This document shows, one piece after another, positions 1-9,931 of a stretch of 64,000 nt of DNA. Below the pieces are notes generated by a model. That model did no database searches. It saw nothing but the letters and a program-made list of their open reading frames with translations, and was not told the origin of the DNA. A program made the translations under genes and the position numbers. Source of the DNA: Oehlia diaphana (Eukaryota; Glomeromycota; Glomeromycetes; Glomerales; Glomeraceae); assembly GCA_003833135.1 (NCBI GenBank), contig QZLH01000461.1:23900-87899 (forward strand), read 5' to 3'. Each line of letters opens with the position of its first letter. Position 1 is the stretch's first letter.

Positions 1-183
1 TCACTAATGGGTATCTGTAAGGATGCTTAATGTACAGTCGAATTTTCCAGCAAATTTATGCTCATAAGGCCTCAAGAGATGTTTATTAGAAAGAGTAAAA
101 CTCGGGGATTAATAAGCTGATGAGGTACAGGGGAGATAAGCTAGAAGTAAATATTATATTTATGCTTATCTTCGGAAAAATTG
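1..183 (+). other. 3' end of a group I intron in cob
   Basis: The window opens inside an intron. The segment around 23-40 (GCTTAATGTACAGTCG) matches the 3' core strand also found at 1325-1340 and 40040-40056 in two other introns. The intron ends at G183, just before the codons for YVLPWGQ of cytochrome b. The start lies outside the window. Confidence 0.7.
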
Positions 184-3100
184 TACGTGTTACCTTGGGG
201 ACAAATGTCTTATTGGGGTAATTTTTTATTGCCCAAAATGGTGATTTCTTTTCTTACATTTTCCCAGGTAATTCCCTTCTAAGTCAACTTACCAAATGAA
301 ACCTAATACGACCTTACCACGACATATTTAATTCTCCAAGAACAAGAGCTATAAAGCGTATTGGCCCTCATAATATTCTAAGTATTATTATAGGTTCATA
401 ATTAGGAGATGCTGAAAAATATCTATTAATAAGACAGGTGCTATCAATCAATATTGTATTTACATTAGCAAATCTTCTATAAAAGAATACTATGAAATGG
501 TAAAGTCCTATTTACATTCTAGTATGAAGTATAAATTTGGTCAAATTTTCTAGAAGGAATTAAATCAACTAGGAAAATAAGTAAAAGAAAACATCATAGT
601 TAAGAATTTCAATTATTCGGCAATTTACACAGAAAACGAGTAGTATATGATTCTTAGCGATACTGATGAAAACGGTCAAAAAATAGTTCTTTAGTCTAAG
701 GATATTCAAGACCGTCGGTGATGTGTAGCATCGCTACAGACTGGTTCATCGGTGGGTGGCTGCTGTCTGAAAGACCCGAGAAACTGTTCATACTAACATC
801 TAAAATTAATAAAGAGTGATAAGATACATTAAGACAATTAGATGGAACTCCATATTTAAGAAGTAATTATTTAAGGATATATTAACAAATGAATTTGCTC
901 TATTAGAGATGATTTCACCTTTTGATTTATTATTTACTTATTGTGAAAGCACAGATGTTGTATTATGGGGAGTAAATTTACCCTCAAATGTTGGAGTTTC
1001 AAGATTTTCTCCTTTAATTAGTTCAATAGTCAACCTATCAATTCCTTATTGTTGTTGGTTTAATTTTATGTACAAATTCTTTTACTATTCAAGAAGTTGT
1101 TCTGCTACTAAATGTGCTTATGATTAAGTATCGGTTGAATTGTACACTTAGATAGACTAAATCAAATCAATATTAGAGAGGATTCTATGAATACCTTACA
1201 AACAATTGTGTTACCTTATATGGTTCCTTCTATGTTATATAAAATTGGTTTCTAATTAATTTATAGGTGTTATAGCTGAATACTATCAGTGAGGTAGGGT
1301 TTATCGGTGTTTTTCAGGCCTATGCTGCTTAATGTACAGTCGGAATCTCTGCATTTGCTCCAAGGTTCTCTTTAGATCTTCATAAGGATCAATTTGTAGT
1401 TTCTATAAATAAAGAGAATACAGGTATTTCGCTTTTCTTTTCATTCAAACAAAGCCTGTTTCTAGCGAAGCAATTTAGAATGAGGGAAATAGTAGAAATA
1501 AGAGATTTGGCAACCGTAATAACTAACCTCCTTTCGGCTATACCTTGGATTGGAACGGACCTTGTAGAATTCCCTCATCTACCAGTTATCTCTCTATTTA
1601 TTCTAGCTATTTTAGCTGGTTCCACAGTTACAAAGGAACCGACTATTGGAAGTAATCCAATTTTAGAGCCCCATCACTCCACAAAGCTGAATAGGTAAAA
1701 GAGATAATTGAAGATACAAACGAGTTCCATTAAGCCGAGAGGCTTATTAGCAAATAGGGTGAATTGCAAGAATCTCTCTAAGTATAGAGACAACTTGCAG
1801 CGAAGCGTATATCAGTGTTTTAATAGATGTACGAACGTTCAACGACTAATCGGTGAGCCGCACTAGCAATAATCCGGACACGAGTGCCCTACTACCAACT
1901 AATTATTCTGGTAGATGACATAGTCTAATCTTGCTAGTGATAGTAAGAAGATATAGTTAAATGCTATATCGGTAATAATCATGTTATATGGGGAGGTTTC
2001 AGTGTCTTACTGGCACCACAAAATAGTGATATCTTGTTGCAAATCCTGCTTATTGCTGGAACATCCTCTATTTTAGGAGTTGGATACGTTCCTAATCTTA
2101 ATTATCAAAACGTGAAAAAGCCAACAACAAGAGGACAATCAGCAGTGGTTAAAAATTAGAGTAATTTTGAAGCTATTCAGAGATTAAATGCAGGAGATCT
2201 AGTATTTGCCTATTTGGTAGGATTAATAGAAGGTGATGGATGGTTTATTGTTAATAAGAATGGTAAGTATGTTAAATAGGAATTGAAAAGGATATTAGAG
2301 ATGTTCAATTATTATTAGACAAACCCTTGGGCGGCATAGGTACGCCTTCAAGGGTCCAAGCTCCATTAAAATTCATGGGTTGTTTTTCTTAACGACGTAG
2401 GTTCCGTGTTTCTTTAGATCGATGTAATTCCTTCTAAAGAAATTTAATAAAAACTTATAAAAATAAACAATATGTATTATGGCTTAAAGAACTTCTAGAT
2501 ATGCCAATCAAATTAATATCCTATTAAACCATTTTATTTCTTCAAATAAATACTAGATCGTGATATAATCCGAACAGTTATGAAAATAACTGCGTGTAAT
2601 GAAAAGTAGTTTTATTAAACTACCGGAGTTACCAACATAATTGAAGTAATGCTACTCTTACCCGTTTCTTCAGTTTACACTTTTTATTACCTTTTGTGTT
2701 AGCGGCATTAGCCTTTATGCACCTAATTGCTCTTCACCAAAATGCTTCCAATAATCCTATGGGAGTGAGTTCTAAGATGGATCGTGTCCCTTTCTATCCT
2801 TATTATGTGTTCAAAGACATAGTGGGCTTTTTTGTTTTCTTCCTCATTCTATCTATCTTTGTTTTCTTCTTCCCTAATGCTCTGGGTCACTGGATGGCCG
2901 TGCTTTGGAGTAATTCAAAGTATTACGATAGTACTATGTGCTGGAATAGCTTCTCTCTTTTGGATACTTGGGATGTAAAAGTTGTCCCCTTCCCCCCAGT
3001 GAAAATTCCACAAAGCCTCGTAGCGGCATAGGTACGCCTTCGAGGGAAAGATTTAAGAGCCAATCAGCAGGAAACCAAAAGGTGTTGGAAAATGTTGAAA

Positions 3101-3682
3101 ACTTATTCAATTTAGACCAGCCCCTAGTAGATTCCTCAGAGACTAAACGTGCTAGTTCCTATAATAGATAATCTAATTAGATTATTCAAACAGAGGAACA
3201 AGAGATAGTCCAATATAACGCACCCAGATAATTCAATACCAGCTAACCCTATGCAAACCCCTATTTCTATTGTGCCAGAATTCTATCTTTTACCTTTCTA
3301 TGCCATCTTAAGAGCAATCCCTAATAAGCTCCTAGGTGTAGTTGCTATGTTAGCTTCCATCCTTATTCTTTTCTTACTTCCTTATCTTGAAAGTTCTCGA
3401 GTTCGATCTTCTGCTTTCCGACCATTCATGCGTATTTTCTTTTGGCTGTTTGCTGTTAACTTCTTACTCCTTATGTGGATAGGAGCAAATCATCCTGAAC
3501 CTCCTTTCATTCTTTTAGGACAACTTTGTACAGCCTTTTACTTTGCTTATTTCTTAATTTTAGTTCCGCTTATAGGTCTTATTGAAAACACACTTTCTGA
3601 TCTTGGTACTATTAACCCATCTAAAAATACCCCCCAGATTTGTTTTCCGTCGAAAATCGGGGCAATTACATCCCTAGGATAA
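184..3682 (+). CDS. cob: apocytochrome b, 3' part (5 exons in window)
   Basis: Cytochrome b is the haem- and quinol-binding core of complex III in the inner membrane. I place exons at 184-219, 1510-1570, 1984-2005, 2647-2887 and 3221-3682. They total 822 nt, keep one frame and stop at TAA 3680-3682. Successive exons read [50 protein letters not shown] and [14 protein letters not shown], which are consecutive cytochrome b segments. The Qo-site loop reads PEFYLLP where most fungi have PEWYLLP. The third exon is only 22 nt. The N-terminal half lies upstream of the window. The last ~20 residues after the final transmembrane helix are unlike the family and lie in a sequence repeated in inverted form before nad2, so the 3' end may have been replaced. 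Junctions are inferred from protein homology and the U|intron...G| rule, and could be off by a base or two. Confidence 0.93.
349..640 (+). pseudogene. LAGLIDADG endonuclease remnant in cob intron
   Basis: Reading from 349 gives [15 protein letters not shown], a stop, then LGDAEKY. This parallels RIGPHNYEIISILIGSLLGDG of the intact endonuclease in cox3 intron 2. Stops and frame changes follow, so it is non-functional. Confidence 0.5.
905..1255 (+). pseudogene. LAGLIDADG (mORF-type) endonuclease remnant
   Basis: The frame contains [19 protein letters not shown], which parallels TSIVLWGSNLSSTLGLR of the atp6-fused endonuclease. After several stops the end at 1190-1255 reads [14 protein letters not shown], like the conserved C-terminus PYFHPSMLYKLQ. 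The middle, with both catalytic motifs, is missing. Confidence 0.5.
1571..1983 (+). other. group I intron in cob, no ORF
   Basis: The intron follows ...GTDLVEF and precedes IWGGFSV. The core is visible at about 1830-1930: ACGTTCAACGACTAATCGG and later GACATAGTCTAATCT, a typical P7 pair. I see no endonuclease gene. Confidence 0.75.
2006..2646 (+). other. group I intron in cob with decayed LAGLIDADG ORF
   Basis: It starts after IWGGFSV and ends at G2646 before NATLTRFF. The upstream exon reads in frame into a decayed ORF with the motif [15 protein letters not shown] near 2207-2251. The ORF is broken by stops and by an SIR-1 copy at 2324. Core pieces are GGACAATCAGCAG near 2131 and ATATAATCCGAAC near 2563. 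Confidence 0.7.
2324..2354 (-). repeat. SIR-1 copy
   Basis: CCCTTG/CAAGGG outer stem. Its flanks (aaa before, tcca after) match the copies at 58764 and 59264. It sits in the dead ORF of a cob intron. Confidence 0.85.
2888..3220 (+). other. group I intron in cob, short, no ORF
   Basis: It lies between ...FFFPNALG and [12 protein letters not shown]-like core: CAATCAGCAGGAAACC near 3061, TCCTCAGAGACTAAACGT near 3134 and GAGATAGTCCAAT near 3202. An SIR-1 copy is in the middle. Confidence 0.8.
3016..3046 (-). repeat. SIR-1 copy
   Basis: CCTCG...CGAGG stem around the reverse core GGCATAGGTACGCC, inside the last cob intron. Confidence 0.85.
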
Positions 3683-3686
3683 CTTT
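3639..3686 (+). repeat. 48-bp repeat, inverted at 32757-32804
   Basis: The last 44 nt of cob plus four bases recur as an exact reverse complement just upstream of nad2. No other copy was seen. Confidence 0.85.
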
Positions 3687-3836
3687 CAGAGCTTTTCAAC
3701 AGAGGCTGTTCTTAATTATGGGAATATACAGGAGGAAGGTAAATTCGTAGTAGGAAGTGTTACACTTAACAATGTTATTATTCCTTTCTTTATTTTTTCT
3801 CTTTTTAATTCATTTTATTGGTTATGTTAAATCCCA

Positions 3837-3907
3837 AGGAGATTAGCTTAATGGAAGAGTGGGTGCCTTACAAGCACAAGGTGGCAGTTCGATTCTGCCA
3901 TCTCCTA
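3837..3907 (+). tRNA. trnV: tRNA-Val (UAC)
   Basis: Acceptor AGGAGAT pairs with ATCTCCT. The anticodon loop CTTACAA gives UAC, and the T arm GGCAG/CTGCC is intact. It lies between cob and nad4. Confidence 0.93.
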
Positions 3908-3999
3908 TATTCCTTATTTAATAATACATATGTTTAAGCTCTGCTTGTCCCTGGTTTCAAAATCTAAGAAGTAAATTGAGTTAATACAATATTAAAAAC

Positions 4000-5463
4000 A
4001 TGCTTACTGTATTGCTACTTATTCCCCTTATCGGAGTTATCGGTATCATCCTGGGATGCTCTAATGAAAGACAGAGTAGACAAGTAGCTCTACTAGTTTC
4101 ATTAGCTAACTTTGCACTATCCCTTGTGCTCTGGGGTGAGTATGATGGCAATTGCAGCCACTTCCAGTTTGTCCAGGATTGGAGTAGTGTAACATTCTGT
4201 CACTTTATCATAGGGCTCGATGGTATCTCTCTGTTCTTCGTGCTTCTGACTACCTTCATAATACCTACTTGTATCCTTGGTACTCCCAACCTAACCAGTA
4301 ACCAATCCGGTAATATTTCCGCTGTCAAATCTTTCTTGATATCGCTACTTGTGATAGAGACACTTCTAATCGCTCTGTTTGTGGTGCTTGACCTGCTGCT
4401 ATTTTACATATGTTTTGAGAGTGTGCTTATCCCTTTATTTTTAATGATAGGTATATGGTCTCATAGCCAGCACAAAGTTAGAGCTAGCTTCATGCTATTC
4501 TTATATACTCTGTTTGGCTCCCTATTCATGTTATTATCCTTTATTGCCTTATATATGTCCATAGGCTCAACTGATTATCAACTAATAGCTACTAGCTGTA
4601 TTCAACCAGAAATTCAAAAAATATTGTGGTTAGGAATCTTCCTAGCTTTAGCTATCAAAACACCTCTTGTCCCTTTTCACATTTGGCTGCCCTTGGCTCA
4701 TACGGAGGCTCCTTTAGCCGGTTCCATGCTATTAGCCGGTGTAATATTAAAGATGGCTACTTACGGTTATTTACGAATTCTACTTCCTCTTTTCCCTGAG
4801 GCCTCTTCTTATTATACCCCTTTAGTATACACCTTGTGTACGATTAGTATTATTTATACCTCTCTAAGTACCCTGCGTCAAATTAATCTTAAGAGTATTA
4901 TTGCTTACGCTTCTATATCCCATATGGCTATTGCCACCATGGGTGTCTTTTCCAATAATGTACAAGGCATAGAAGGGTCTATTTTACTATCAGTAGCCCA
5001 TGGTTTAGCATCACCAGCCTTATTTATTAGTGTCGGTGTGCTTTATGATCGCTGGCACACACTTATTCTGCCTTATTATCGGGGACTAACCTCAACCATG
5101 CCTTTATTCTCTCTTCTGTTTTTCATTTTCTGTCTAGCTAATATGGCAGTACCACTAACGGCTAACTTCTTAGGAGAGTTCCTTTCCTTTGCAGGTGCCT
5201 ATCAACGAAACCCATTTATCACCATATTGGCCTCTTCCTCAGTAGTCTTAACCGCAGCGTATACTATTTGGACTTACAATCGGGTTTGCTTAGGGAGTCC
5301 TAGCCGTTACCTTTATCCTTGTCTAGATATCTCTAGAAGAGAGTTCTTCCTACTACTTCCTTTTCTTCTGTTAATTTTCGTACTAGGTATTGTTCCTTTC
5401 GTCATCCTAGATTCTCTGCATTTTTCTGTATCATCCCTTATTTACTCCAAAATCTCCCCCTAG
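4000..5463 (+). CDS. nad4: NADH dehydrogenase subunit 4
   Basis: Proton-pumping membrane subunit of complex I. The 487 codons (ATG 4000 to TAG 5463) are the usual length and give about 13-14 hydrophobic helices. Hallmarks are FESVLIPLFLMIG (near residue 145), the proton-channel segment FHIWLPLAHTEAPLAGS (near 225), LKMATYGYLRIL and FSLLFFIFCLANMAVPLTANF. The start fits the family (MLTVLLLIPLIG) and follows tRNA-Val by about 90 nt. There is no intron. The last codons and stop overlap the C-rich motif AAAATCTCCCCCTAG, a variant of the 3' motif found at other genes in this window. Confidence 0.98.
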   Translation: MLTVLLLIPLIGVIGIILGCSNERQSRQVALLVSLANFALSLVLWGEYDGNCSHFQFVQDWSSVTFCHFIIGLDGISLFFVLLTTFIIPTCILGTPNLTSNQSGNISAVKSFLISLLVIETLLIALFVVLDLLLFYICFESVLIPLFLMIGIWSHSQHKVRASFMLFLYTLFGSLFMLLSFIALYMSIGSTDYQLIATSCIQPEIQKILWLGIFLALAIKTPLVPFHIWLPLAHTEAPLAGSMLLAGVILKMATYGYLRILLPLFPEASSYYTPLVYTLCTISIIYTSLSTLRQINLKSIIAYASISHMAIATMGVFSNNVQGIEGSILLSVAHGLASPALFISVGVLYDRWHTLILPYYRGLTSTMPLFSLLFFIFCLANMAVPLTANFLGEFLSFAGAYQRNPFITILASSSVVLTAAYTIWTYNRVCLGSPSRYLYPCLDISRREFFLLLPFLLLIFVLGIVPFVILDSLHFSVSSLIYSKISP

Positions 5464-5544
5464 GTTTCCGTAGTTAGAACGAGCTAATCTAGGAAACTCC
5501 CTTTTTAACCAATACCTGCTAAGCAACGAAAAGGATAGCCAATA

Positions 5545-5615
5545 AGGAGAGTAGTTTAATGGTAAAATGGTAAGCTCCAAACTTCTTGTTGGGGGTTCGA
5601 TTCCTCCCTCTCCTG
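5545..5615 (+). tRNA. trnW: tRNA-Trp (CCA)
   Basis: Acceptor AGGAGAG pairs with CTCTCCT; anticodon loop CTCCAAA gives CCA. A CCA rather than UCA anticodon means TGA is not read as Trp, which agrees with TGG-only Trp codons in the genes here. Confidence 0.92.
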
Positions 5616-5854
5616 ATAGCATCTATTAACTTGATATTATTTGATTCCTAAGAGAAAATCAAGGTATTCCTCTCACTGTTGCCAACCTTGGCTTGGTTAC
5701 TTAAAAAATAGTTACACTCTTCCTTATCTCTACTCCCCTCACTAACTACCCAGTCTCTCTATCTGATGTACTTACTCCACTTTTATTATTGAAAATACCC
5801 CTTACTTAGTGATTTATTTCCTACTTAGAAGTTAATCTTCCCAATCTGTTTAAT

Positions 5855-6829
5855 ATGCTATTCTTCTTACTGGAATCCTTCATAATTCTACTACCTTTGC
5901 TAGGGAGTATTGCTTTCATGACTCTTGCTGAACGGAAAGTAATGGCTTCTATGCAACGAAGGGTAGGACCTAATGTCGTAGGGTTTTACGGGATTCTTCA
6001 ACCTTTTGCTGATGGGTTGAAACTTCTGTTAAAGGAAGCTGTAATCCCCAGTCACGCTAATAAGGTAATCTTCCTAATTTCACCCTTCATTACCCTGTCA
6101 TTAGCCATTATGGGTTGGGCAGTGATTCCATTTGCCAAGGGAACAGCCCTAGCGGATATCAGTCTAGGAGTGTTATTTCTTATGGCTATTTCTTCTTTAG
6201 GAATCTATGGTGTCCTACTTGCCGGTTGGTCAGCTAACTCTAAATACGCTTTCCTTGGATCATTAAGATCTTCAGCACAACTTGTAAGCTATGAACTTCC
6301 TTTGGCTATGGTTATCCTAATAATTGTATCAATAACAGGTTCGCTATCCTTTCTACAGATTGTTGAATTTCAACAAGGGGTGTGGCTAATAATACCTTTA
6401 TTACCGCTTTCTTTAGTTTGGTTTATCGTCATCCTTGCGGAGACAAACAGAGCACCCTTCGATCTGCCTGAGGCAGAACAAGAGCTCGTAGCAGGATTTA
6501 TGGTAGAACATTCAGCCTTACCCTTTGCCTTTTTTTACTTAGCTGAATATGGGTCCATACTATTGATGAGTACCCTTACTAGTCTTTTATTTTTAGGCGG
6601 CTACCTTTTACCTTTTGGTTTACCCTCAACTCCCCTTCTTGAATCACTAATATTAGGATTAAAGTCCTCTGCTATATTCTTCTTTTTCGTTTGGGTCAGG
6701 GCTACATTACCTCGGGTAAGATTTGACCAATTGATGGTTATATGTTGGACTACCCTTTTACCAATAGGTTTTGCCTTCTTTATTTTTACTATGAGTATTC
6801 TCGTAGCCTTTGAAATTACACCTTCTTAA
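5855..6829 (+). CDS. nad1: NADH dehydrogenase subunit 1
   Basis: Membrane subunit of complex I at the quinone-binding junction. The 324 codons from ATG 5855 match the family length. Hallmarks are LAERKVMASMQRRVGPN (residues 24-40), the loop ETNRAPFDLPEAEQELVAGF (near 204-223) and WVRATLPRVRFDQLM near the C-terminus. There are eight hydrophobic helices and no intron. The stop at 6827-6829 runs directly into TAAAATTCCCCCCCCC, the C-rich 3' motif. The 5' spacer (5616-5854) holds nothing I recognise. Confidence 0.98.
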   Translation: MLFFLLESFIILLPLLGSIAFMTLAERKVMASMQRRVGPNVVGFYGILQPFADGLKLLLKEAVIPSHANKVIFLISPFITLSLAIMGWAVIPFAKGTALADISLGVLFLMAISSLGIYGVLLAGWSANSKYAFLGSLRSSAQLVSYELPLAMVILIIVSITGSLSFLQIVEFQQGVWLIIPLLPLSLVWFIVILAETNRAPFDLPEAEQELVAGFMVEHSALPFAFFYLAEYGSILLMSTLTSLLFLGGYLLPFGLPSTPLLESLILGLKSSAIFFFFVWVRATLPRVRFDQLMVICWTTLLPIGFAFFIFTMSILVAFEITPS

Positions 6830-7423
6830 AATTCCCCCCCCCTTCTTCTTTTCTTTAGAGACTAAGGTGGGGCAAGACTCTACCCTTAGCCTTACTAAGG
6901 AGTAATACTCTAAAGATACCTTAAAAAAACTCGAGGGGTAGGGGAAGAAAAAAGCCTGAAAAGGAAGAGTGAAGACAGCAAACCCTGCTCTATGCCTCTA
7001 GGTTTCCTACTGCTATTCTCTATAGGAAAGTCCGGGGCTATACTGACCATCTATATGGCACTCCATCAAGCCGTAAAAACGGCGGGGAAGAACATAGAGA
7101 ACAGACCCCATTCCCAGAACCTTAGCCGGACCCTCGAAGGCGTACCTATGCCGCCCGAGGGTGAGACTTGGAACTGGGGAATAATCGTGAAATAACACCT
7201 ATGGTTAGCCACCCCTGGAAAAATAGAGATAGGGGGGTTACGTAACAAAATAGTCTTCATATTTCCGGCAAGTCTTGTTGCTTAAGTCGTCTTTGGAGAG
7301 ATATTAAACTCAAGAAATATGTCTATTTTACTTTATGCTAAAAAGGTCTACTTTGCTTTGCAACACTGGCTTGATTTAATTAGTCCAGAATACAACCTAA
7401 AAGTACAAGCTGTTTCCTTCTTT
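6830..7423. other. spacer nad1-trnQ
   Basis: About 590 nt with the 3' C-rich motif at its start and one SIR-1 copy at 7131. Short ORFs on both strands cross the repeat and look like chance. No gene recognised. Confidence 0.6.
7131..7161 (+). repeat. SIR-1 copy
   Basis: CCCTCG/CGAGGG stem around the forward core. Identical to the copy at 38448. Confidence 0.9.
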
Positions 7424-7493
7424 GGGTTGTCGTCTAAAAGGTAAGACCTCCGAGTTTGATTCGGAAAAAAGAAGTTCAAATCTTCTCAGCCCA
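7424..7493 (+). tRNA. trnQ: tRNA-Gln (UUG)
   Basis: Anticodon arm TCCGA-GTTTGAT-TCGGA gives UUG. Acceptor GGGTTGT pairs with TCAGCCC with one weak pair. Confidence 0.88.
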
Positions 7494-8026
7494 GTCCACA
7501 ACAAGCCAAGGGAGGCCTAGTATTTCTACCATGATTAAATCTCTAAGCAGAAGAAAAAGAAAAGGTTAACCTATTATGGTTCGATTAAACTCATGTCCTC
7601 CTATTTTTCCTAAATAATTCTTCTCGAGAGGTTACCTGATGGCAACTTAATCATAGATATGTGCATTATTTAGAAGAGAGTTGTCCTATAACTTGAAATG
7701 ACATGAAGAAGTGTTCGAATTCTATTTATTGCCCAAGTGGACATCTACAAATAGGTGGTGCCATTTTAGTGTTTTAGTTTGCTACTCACCAATATCTTGG
7801 AATCTAAGCTTGAAGGTAGAATACACTTCCTAAAGAAGGCTGAAATACTATAATATGGCATGATATTAGTCTTGAGAGTTCATTATTTGTAGTATGGATT
7901 ACTAATAGATTCCATCGTCAATTATAAATCTAGGCTATTATTGGTTAATTTTTTCTTAGTTTAGTTTTACTAAAAGGGAATTACATCGTCTAATAAGTTA
8001 AGGAAAACCAGTAGATTAGACTAGAG
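7494..8026. other. spacer trnQ-trnM
   Basis: About 530 nt with no ORF of note. One copy of the ATTACATCG dispersed motif lies near 7975. Confidence 0.55.
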
Positions 8027-8096
8027 TCGGGATAGTATAAGGGTTAATACGCACGTTTCATATACGTGAGTTAGAGGTTCGAATCCTCTTCCCGAT
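8027..8096 (+). tRNA. trnM: tRNA with CAU anticodon (Met or Ile)
   Basis: Arm CACGT-TTCATAT-ACGTG shows CAU; acceptor TCGGGAT pairs with TTCCCGA. It is one of three CAU tRNAs in the window, and one of them may be the lysidine-modified Ile tRNA. Confidence 0.88.
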
Positions 8097-8195
8097 ATTT
8101 TAGTTGTTCACTTTATCCGGTTTCTTGGACCCTGAGGGCACGAGGTTTAAAACAAACTAACTAACCTTTAGAAGTAAGATCAAAAAGTAACTCAG

Positions 8196-8471
8196 ATGTT
8201 CTTTTCTCTGATTTTGTACCTGATAGGATTGATGGGTTTCATAGTAAACCGTAAGAATCTTGTTCTCATGTTGCTCTGTCTAGAGCTTATGCTCCTTGCA
8301 GTTGCTCTCTTGCTCTTATTAAGCTCCTATACCTTTTCGGATATTTTGGCTCAGGGTTTTGGAATCTATGTAATTGCGGTTGCGGCAGCTGAAAGTGCAA
8401 TAGGCTTAGCTATCATAGTTGCCTTCTACAGACTCAGAGGTTCTATAGCAATTAGTAACCCTAAAAGGTAG
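8196..8471 (+). CDS. nad4L: NADH dehydrogenase subunit 4L
   Basis: Small proton-pumping membrane subunit of complex I. The 91 codons (ATG 8196, TAG 8469-8471) give three hydrophobic helices. Family segments are NLVLMLLCLELMLLAV (residues 21-36, with the conserved helix Glu) and VAAAESAIGLAIIVAFYRLRG (about 62-82). In many fungi nad4L overlaps nad5; here it stands alone between tRNAs. Confidence 0.97.
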   Translation: MFFSLILYLIGLMGFIVNRKNLVLMLLCLELMLLAVALLLLLSSYTFSDILAQGFGIYVIAVAAAESAIGLAIIVAFYRLRGSIAISNPKR

Positions 8472-8547
8472 TCCAGTATGCTACTAATAAAAAACACCCC
8501 AATTTGTATTATTATTTATCGATTGAGGCCTTCAGTCTTCTGGCTAA

Positions 8548-8578
8548 CCCTCTAGCGGCATAGGTACGCCTAAGAGGG
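8548..8578 (-). repeat. SIR-1 copy
   Basis: CCCTCT...AGAGGG stem, reverse core, between nad4L and trnY. Confidence 0.9.
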
Positions 8579-8611
8579 CACGGGTTAGAAATAATATCAC
8601 TAGAAAAAAGC

Positions 8612-8693
8612 GAGAAGAAGGCGAACTGGTTCGCAAGCTCACTGTAAATGAGTCGACCTGCGGGTCATGAGGGTTCGAATCCCTCTCTTCTCC
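8612..8693 (+). tRNA. trnY: tRNA-Tyr (GUA)
   Basis: Class II tRNA with a long variable arm. Acceptor GAGAAGA pairs with TCTTCTC; anticodon loop CTGTAAA gives GUA. Confidence 0.92.
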
Positions 8694-8949
8694 TCTAGAA
8701 TTCCAACAAACTAATTTTACCTATCTAACTTATTAAACTAAGCTTTAGAGGGAGTGTGTATATCAAAACTACATTATGTCTCTGAATAAATAAGTAGAAA
8801 GAATAAGATTAAGCTGCCTATTCATTCTCTAATAGTTGTGATGATCCGTAGTAAATTGAGATGGAGAGTTAATTCAATTCATTAGAACCCATAATTCTTT
8901 ATTAACTTGAAGGAGAGGAATTTCACCTTAGAATAATCTCTCTTATTGG

Positions 8950-9022
8950 GCCCTTTCGTATAGATAGGTATAGTACAAGGCAACTTCACTGCCTAAACGC
9001 CAGTTCGATCCTGGCAAGGGTC
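8950..9022 (+). tRNA. trnE: tRNA-Glu (UUC)
   Basis: Arm AGGCA-ACTTCAC-TGCCT gives UUC; the T arm GCCAG/CTGGC is clear. The acceptor GCCCTTT/CAAGGGT has weak end pairs. Confidence 0.85.
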
Positions 9023-9462
9023 AAAGTAGATTCAAGATTAGAAATAGTAGGTGCAGCTTTACGAGTTCAATCAATTGTTCAAAGAAGTTGTTGGAAGTAA
9101 TACAAGGTAAATAAGTCCAATAAGCACGGTTGACTTCTACTCTGAATGCTTTTATTCCAGCTATGACTCCTACTTCTTCATCTAATGAGTCTTTGTCCCC
9201 TTCCTTGCACTATTAATGGTTAACCTTCTTCTGTAGGTAGGTAATTTCCATTGTTTGTTTTTCTAAATTTCACCCTCTAGCGGCATAGGTACGCCTAAGA
9301 GGGCAAGGTAAAGCCAAAACAAGCGTAACTTATAGTCAAGAGGACATAAGTCAAAGTAAGTTAAGGATAGGGTGTGTCTAGAAGTACTCAAAATTAGTTT
9401 AGACATTTTATAGGACAAACCTATCAAAAAGGTAGTTCTCTAGCTAAATTAGCCAAGATAAG
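9023..9462. other. spacer trnE-trnF
   Basis: About 440 nt with an SIR-1 copy at 9273. No gene recognised. Confidence 0.6.
9273..9303 (-). repeat. SIR-1 copy
   Basis: Same sequence as the copy at 8548. Confidence 0.9.
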
Positions 9463-9533
9463 GTCTCGAGGGCTCGACGGTAGAGCATACGATTGAAGAT
9501 CGTAGGGCGCAGGTTCAACTCCTGCTCGGGACA
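9463..9533 (+). tRNA. trnF: tRNA-Phe (GAA)
   Basis: Acceptor GTCTCGA/TCGGGAC; anticodon loop TTGAAGA gives GAA. Confidence 0.9.
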
Positions 9534-9666
9534 ATAATGTCTCCTTCTCTTTAAATTCTACCAAGAAACTCTACTTAAGATAAATAGAAGTGTAACATAG
9601 GAGAAAGACCAAGGGGTAAGAGTATTCCTTTCTTGCAAATGTCTTAAATTAGTGGCTTAATCTTTA

Positions 9667-9726
9667 CCTTGGTTCCACAGTACGCTACCTGTGTAGTCCC
9701 CTAGGTCGTAACAAGCCAAGGCAACC
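9667..9726 (-). repeat. SIR-2 copy, partial
   Basis: Has the CACAG...CTGTG hairpin, AGTCCCCTAGGTCGTA and the CCTTGG/CCAAGG ends; the middle hairpin is deleted. It fills much of the trnF-trnG spacer. Confidence 0.7.
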
Positions 9727-9860
9727 TCTCTTTGTTTTTGCAAGATAATTTGGTTTTGTGAAGGTTGTAAGCTATTCTTCTTTTCTATTTTATTCTTTTT
9801 TTGTACAAAATAAGGGATTACCTATTTTTAGTGGTAATTTATCTCCTCTTATCCATTTTA

Positions 9861-9931
9861 GCGAGCATAGGTTAGTGGTAAACCGTATCCCTTCCAAGGA
9901 TGATTCGCGTGTTCGAGTCACGCTGCTCGCA
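9861..9931 (+). tRNA. trnG: tRNA-Gly (UCC)
   Basis: Acceptor GCGAGCA/TGCTCGC; anticodon loop CTTCCAA gives UCC. Confidence 0.93.

Larger units (their letters stand above)
220..1509 (+). other. group I intron in cob (class ID-like) with endonuclease remnants
   Basis: The intron follows exon ...YWG and ends at G1509. Core pieces are visible at 662-765 (ATGAAAACGGTCAA, GACCGTCGGT, CTACAGACTGGTTCATCGG) and at 1325-1345 (CTTAATGTACAGTCGG). They nearly match the core of cox3 intron 2 at 39925-40056. Two decayed LAGLIDADG reading frames lie inside. Confidence 0.75.

Noticed and set aside
909..1127. 72-codon ORF in a cob intron as a gene
   Set aside because: It is a piece of a decayed mORF-type nuclease with stops on both sides.
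2968..3171. 67-codon ORF overlapping the cob intron
   Set aside because: It only reads through the intron core and SIR-1; no protein features.
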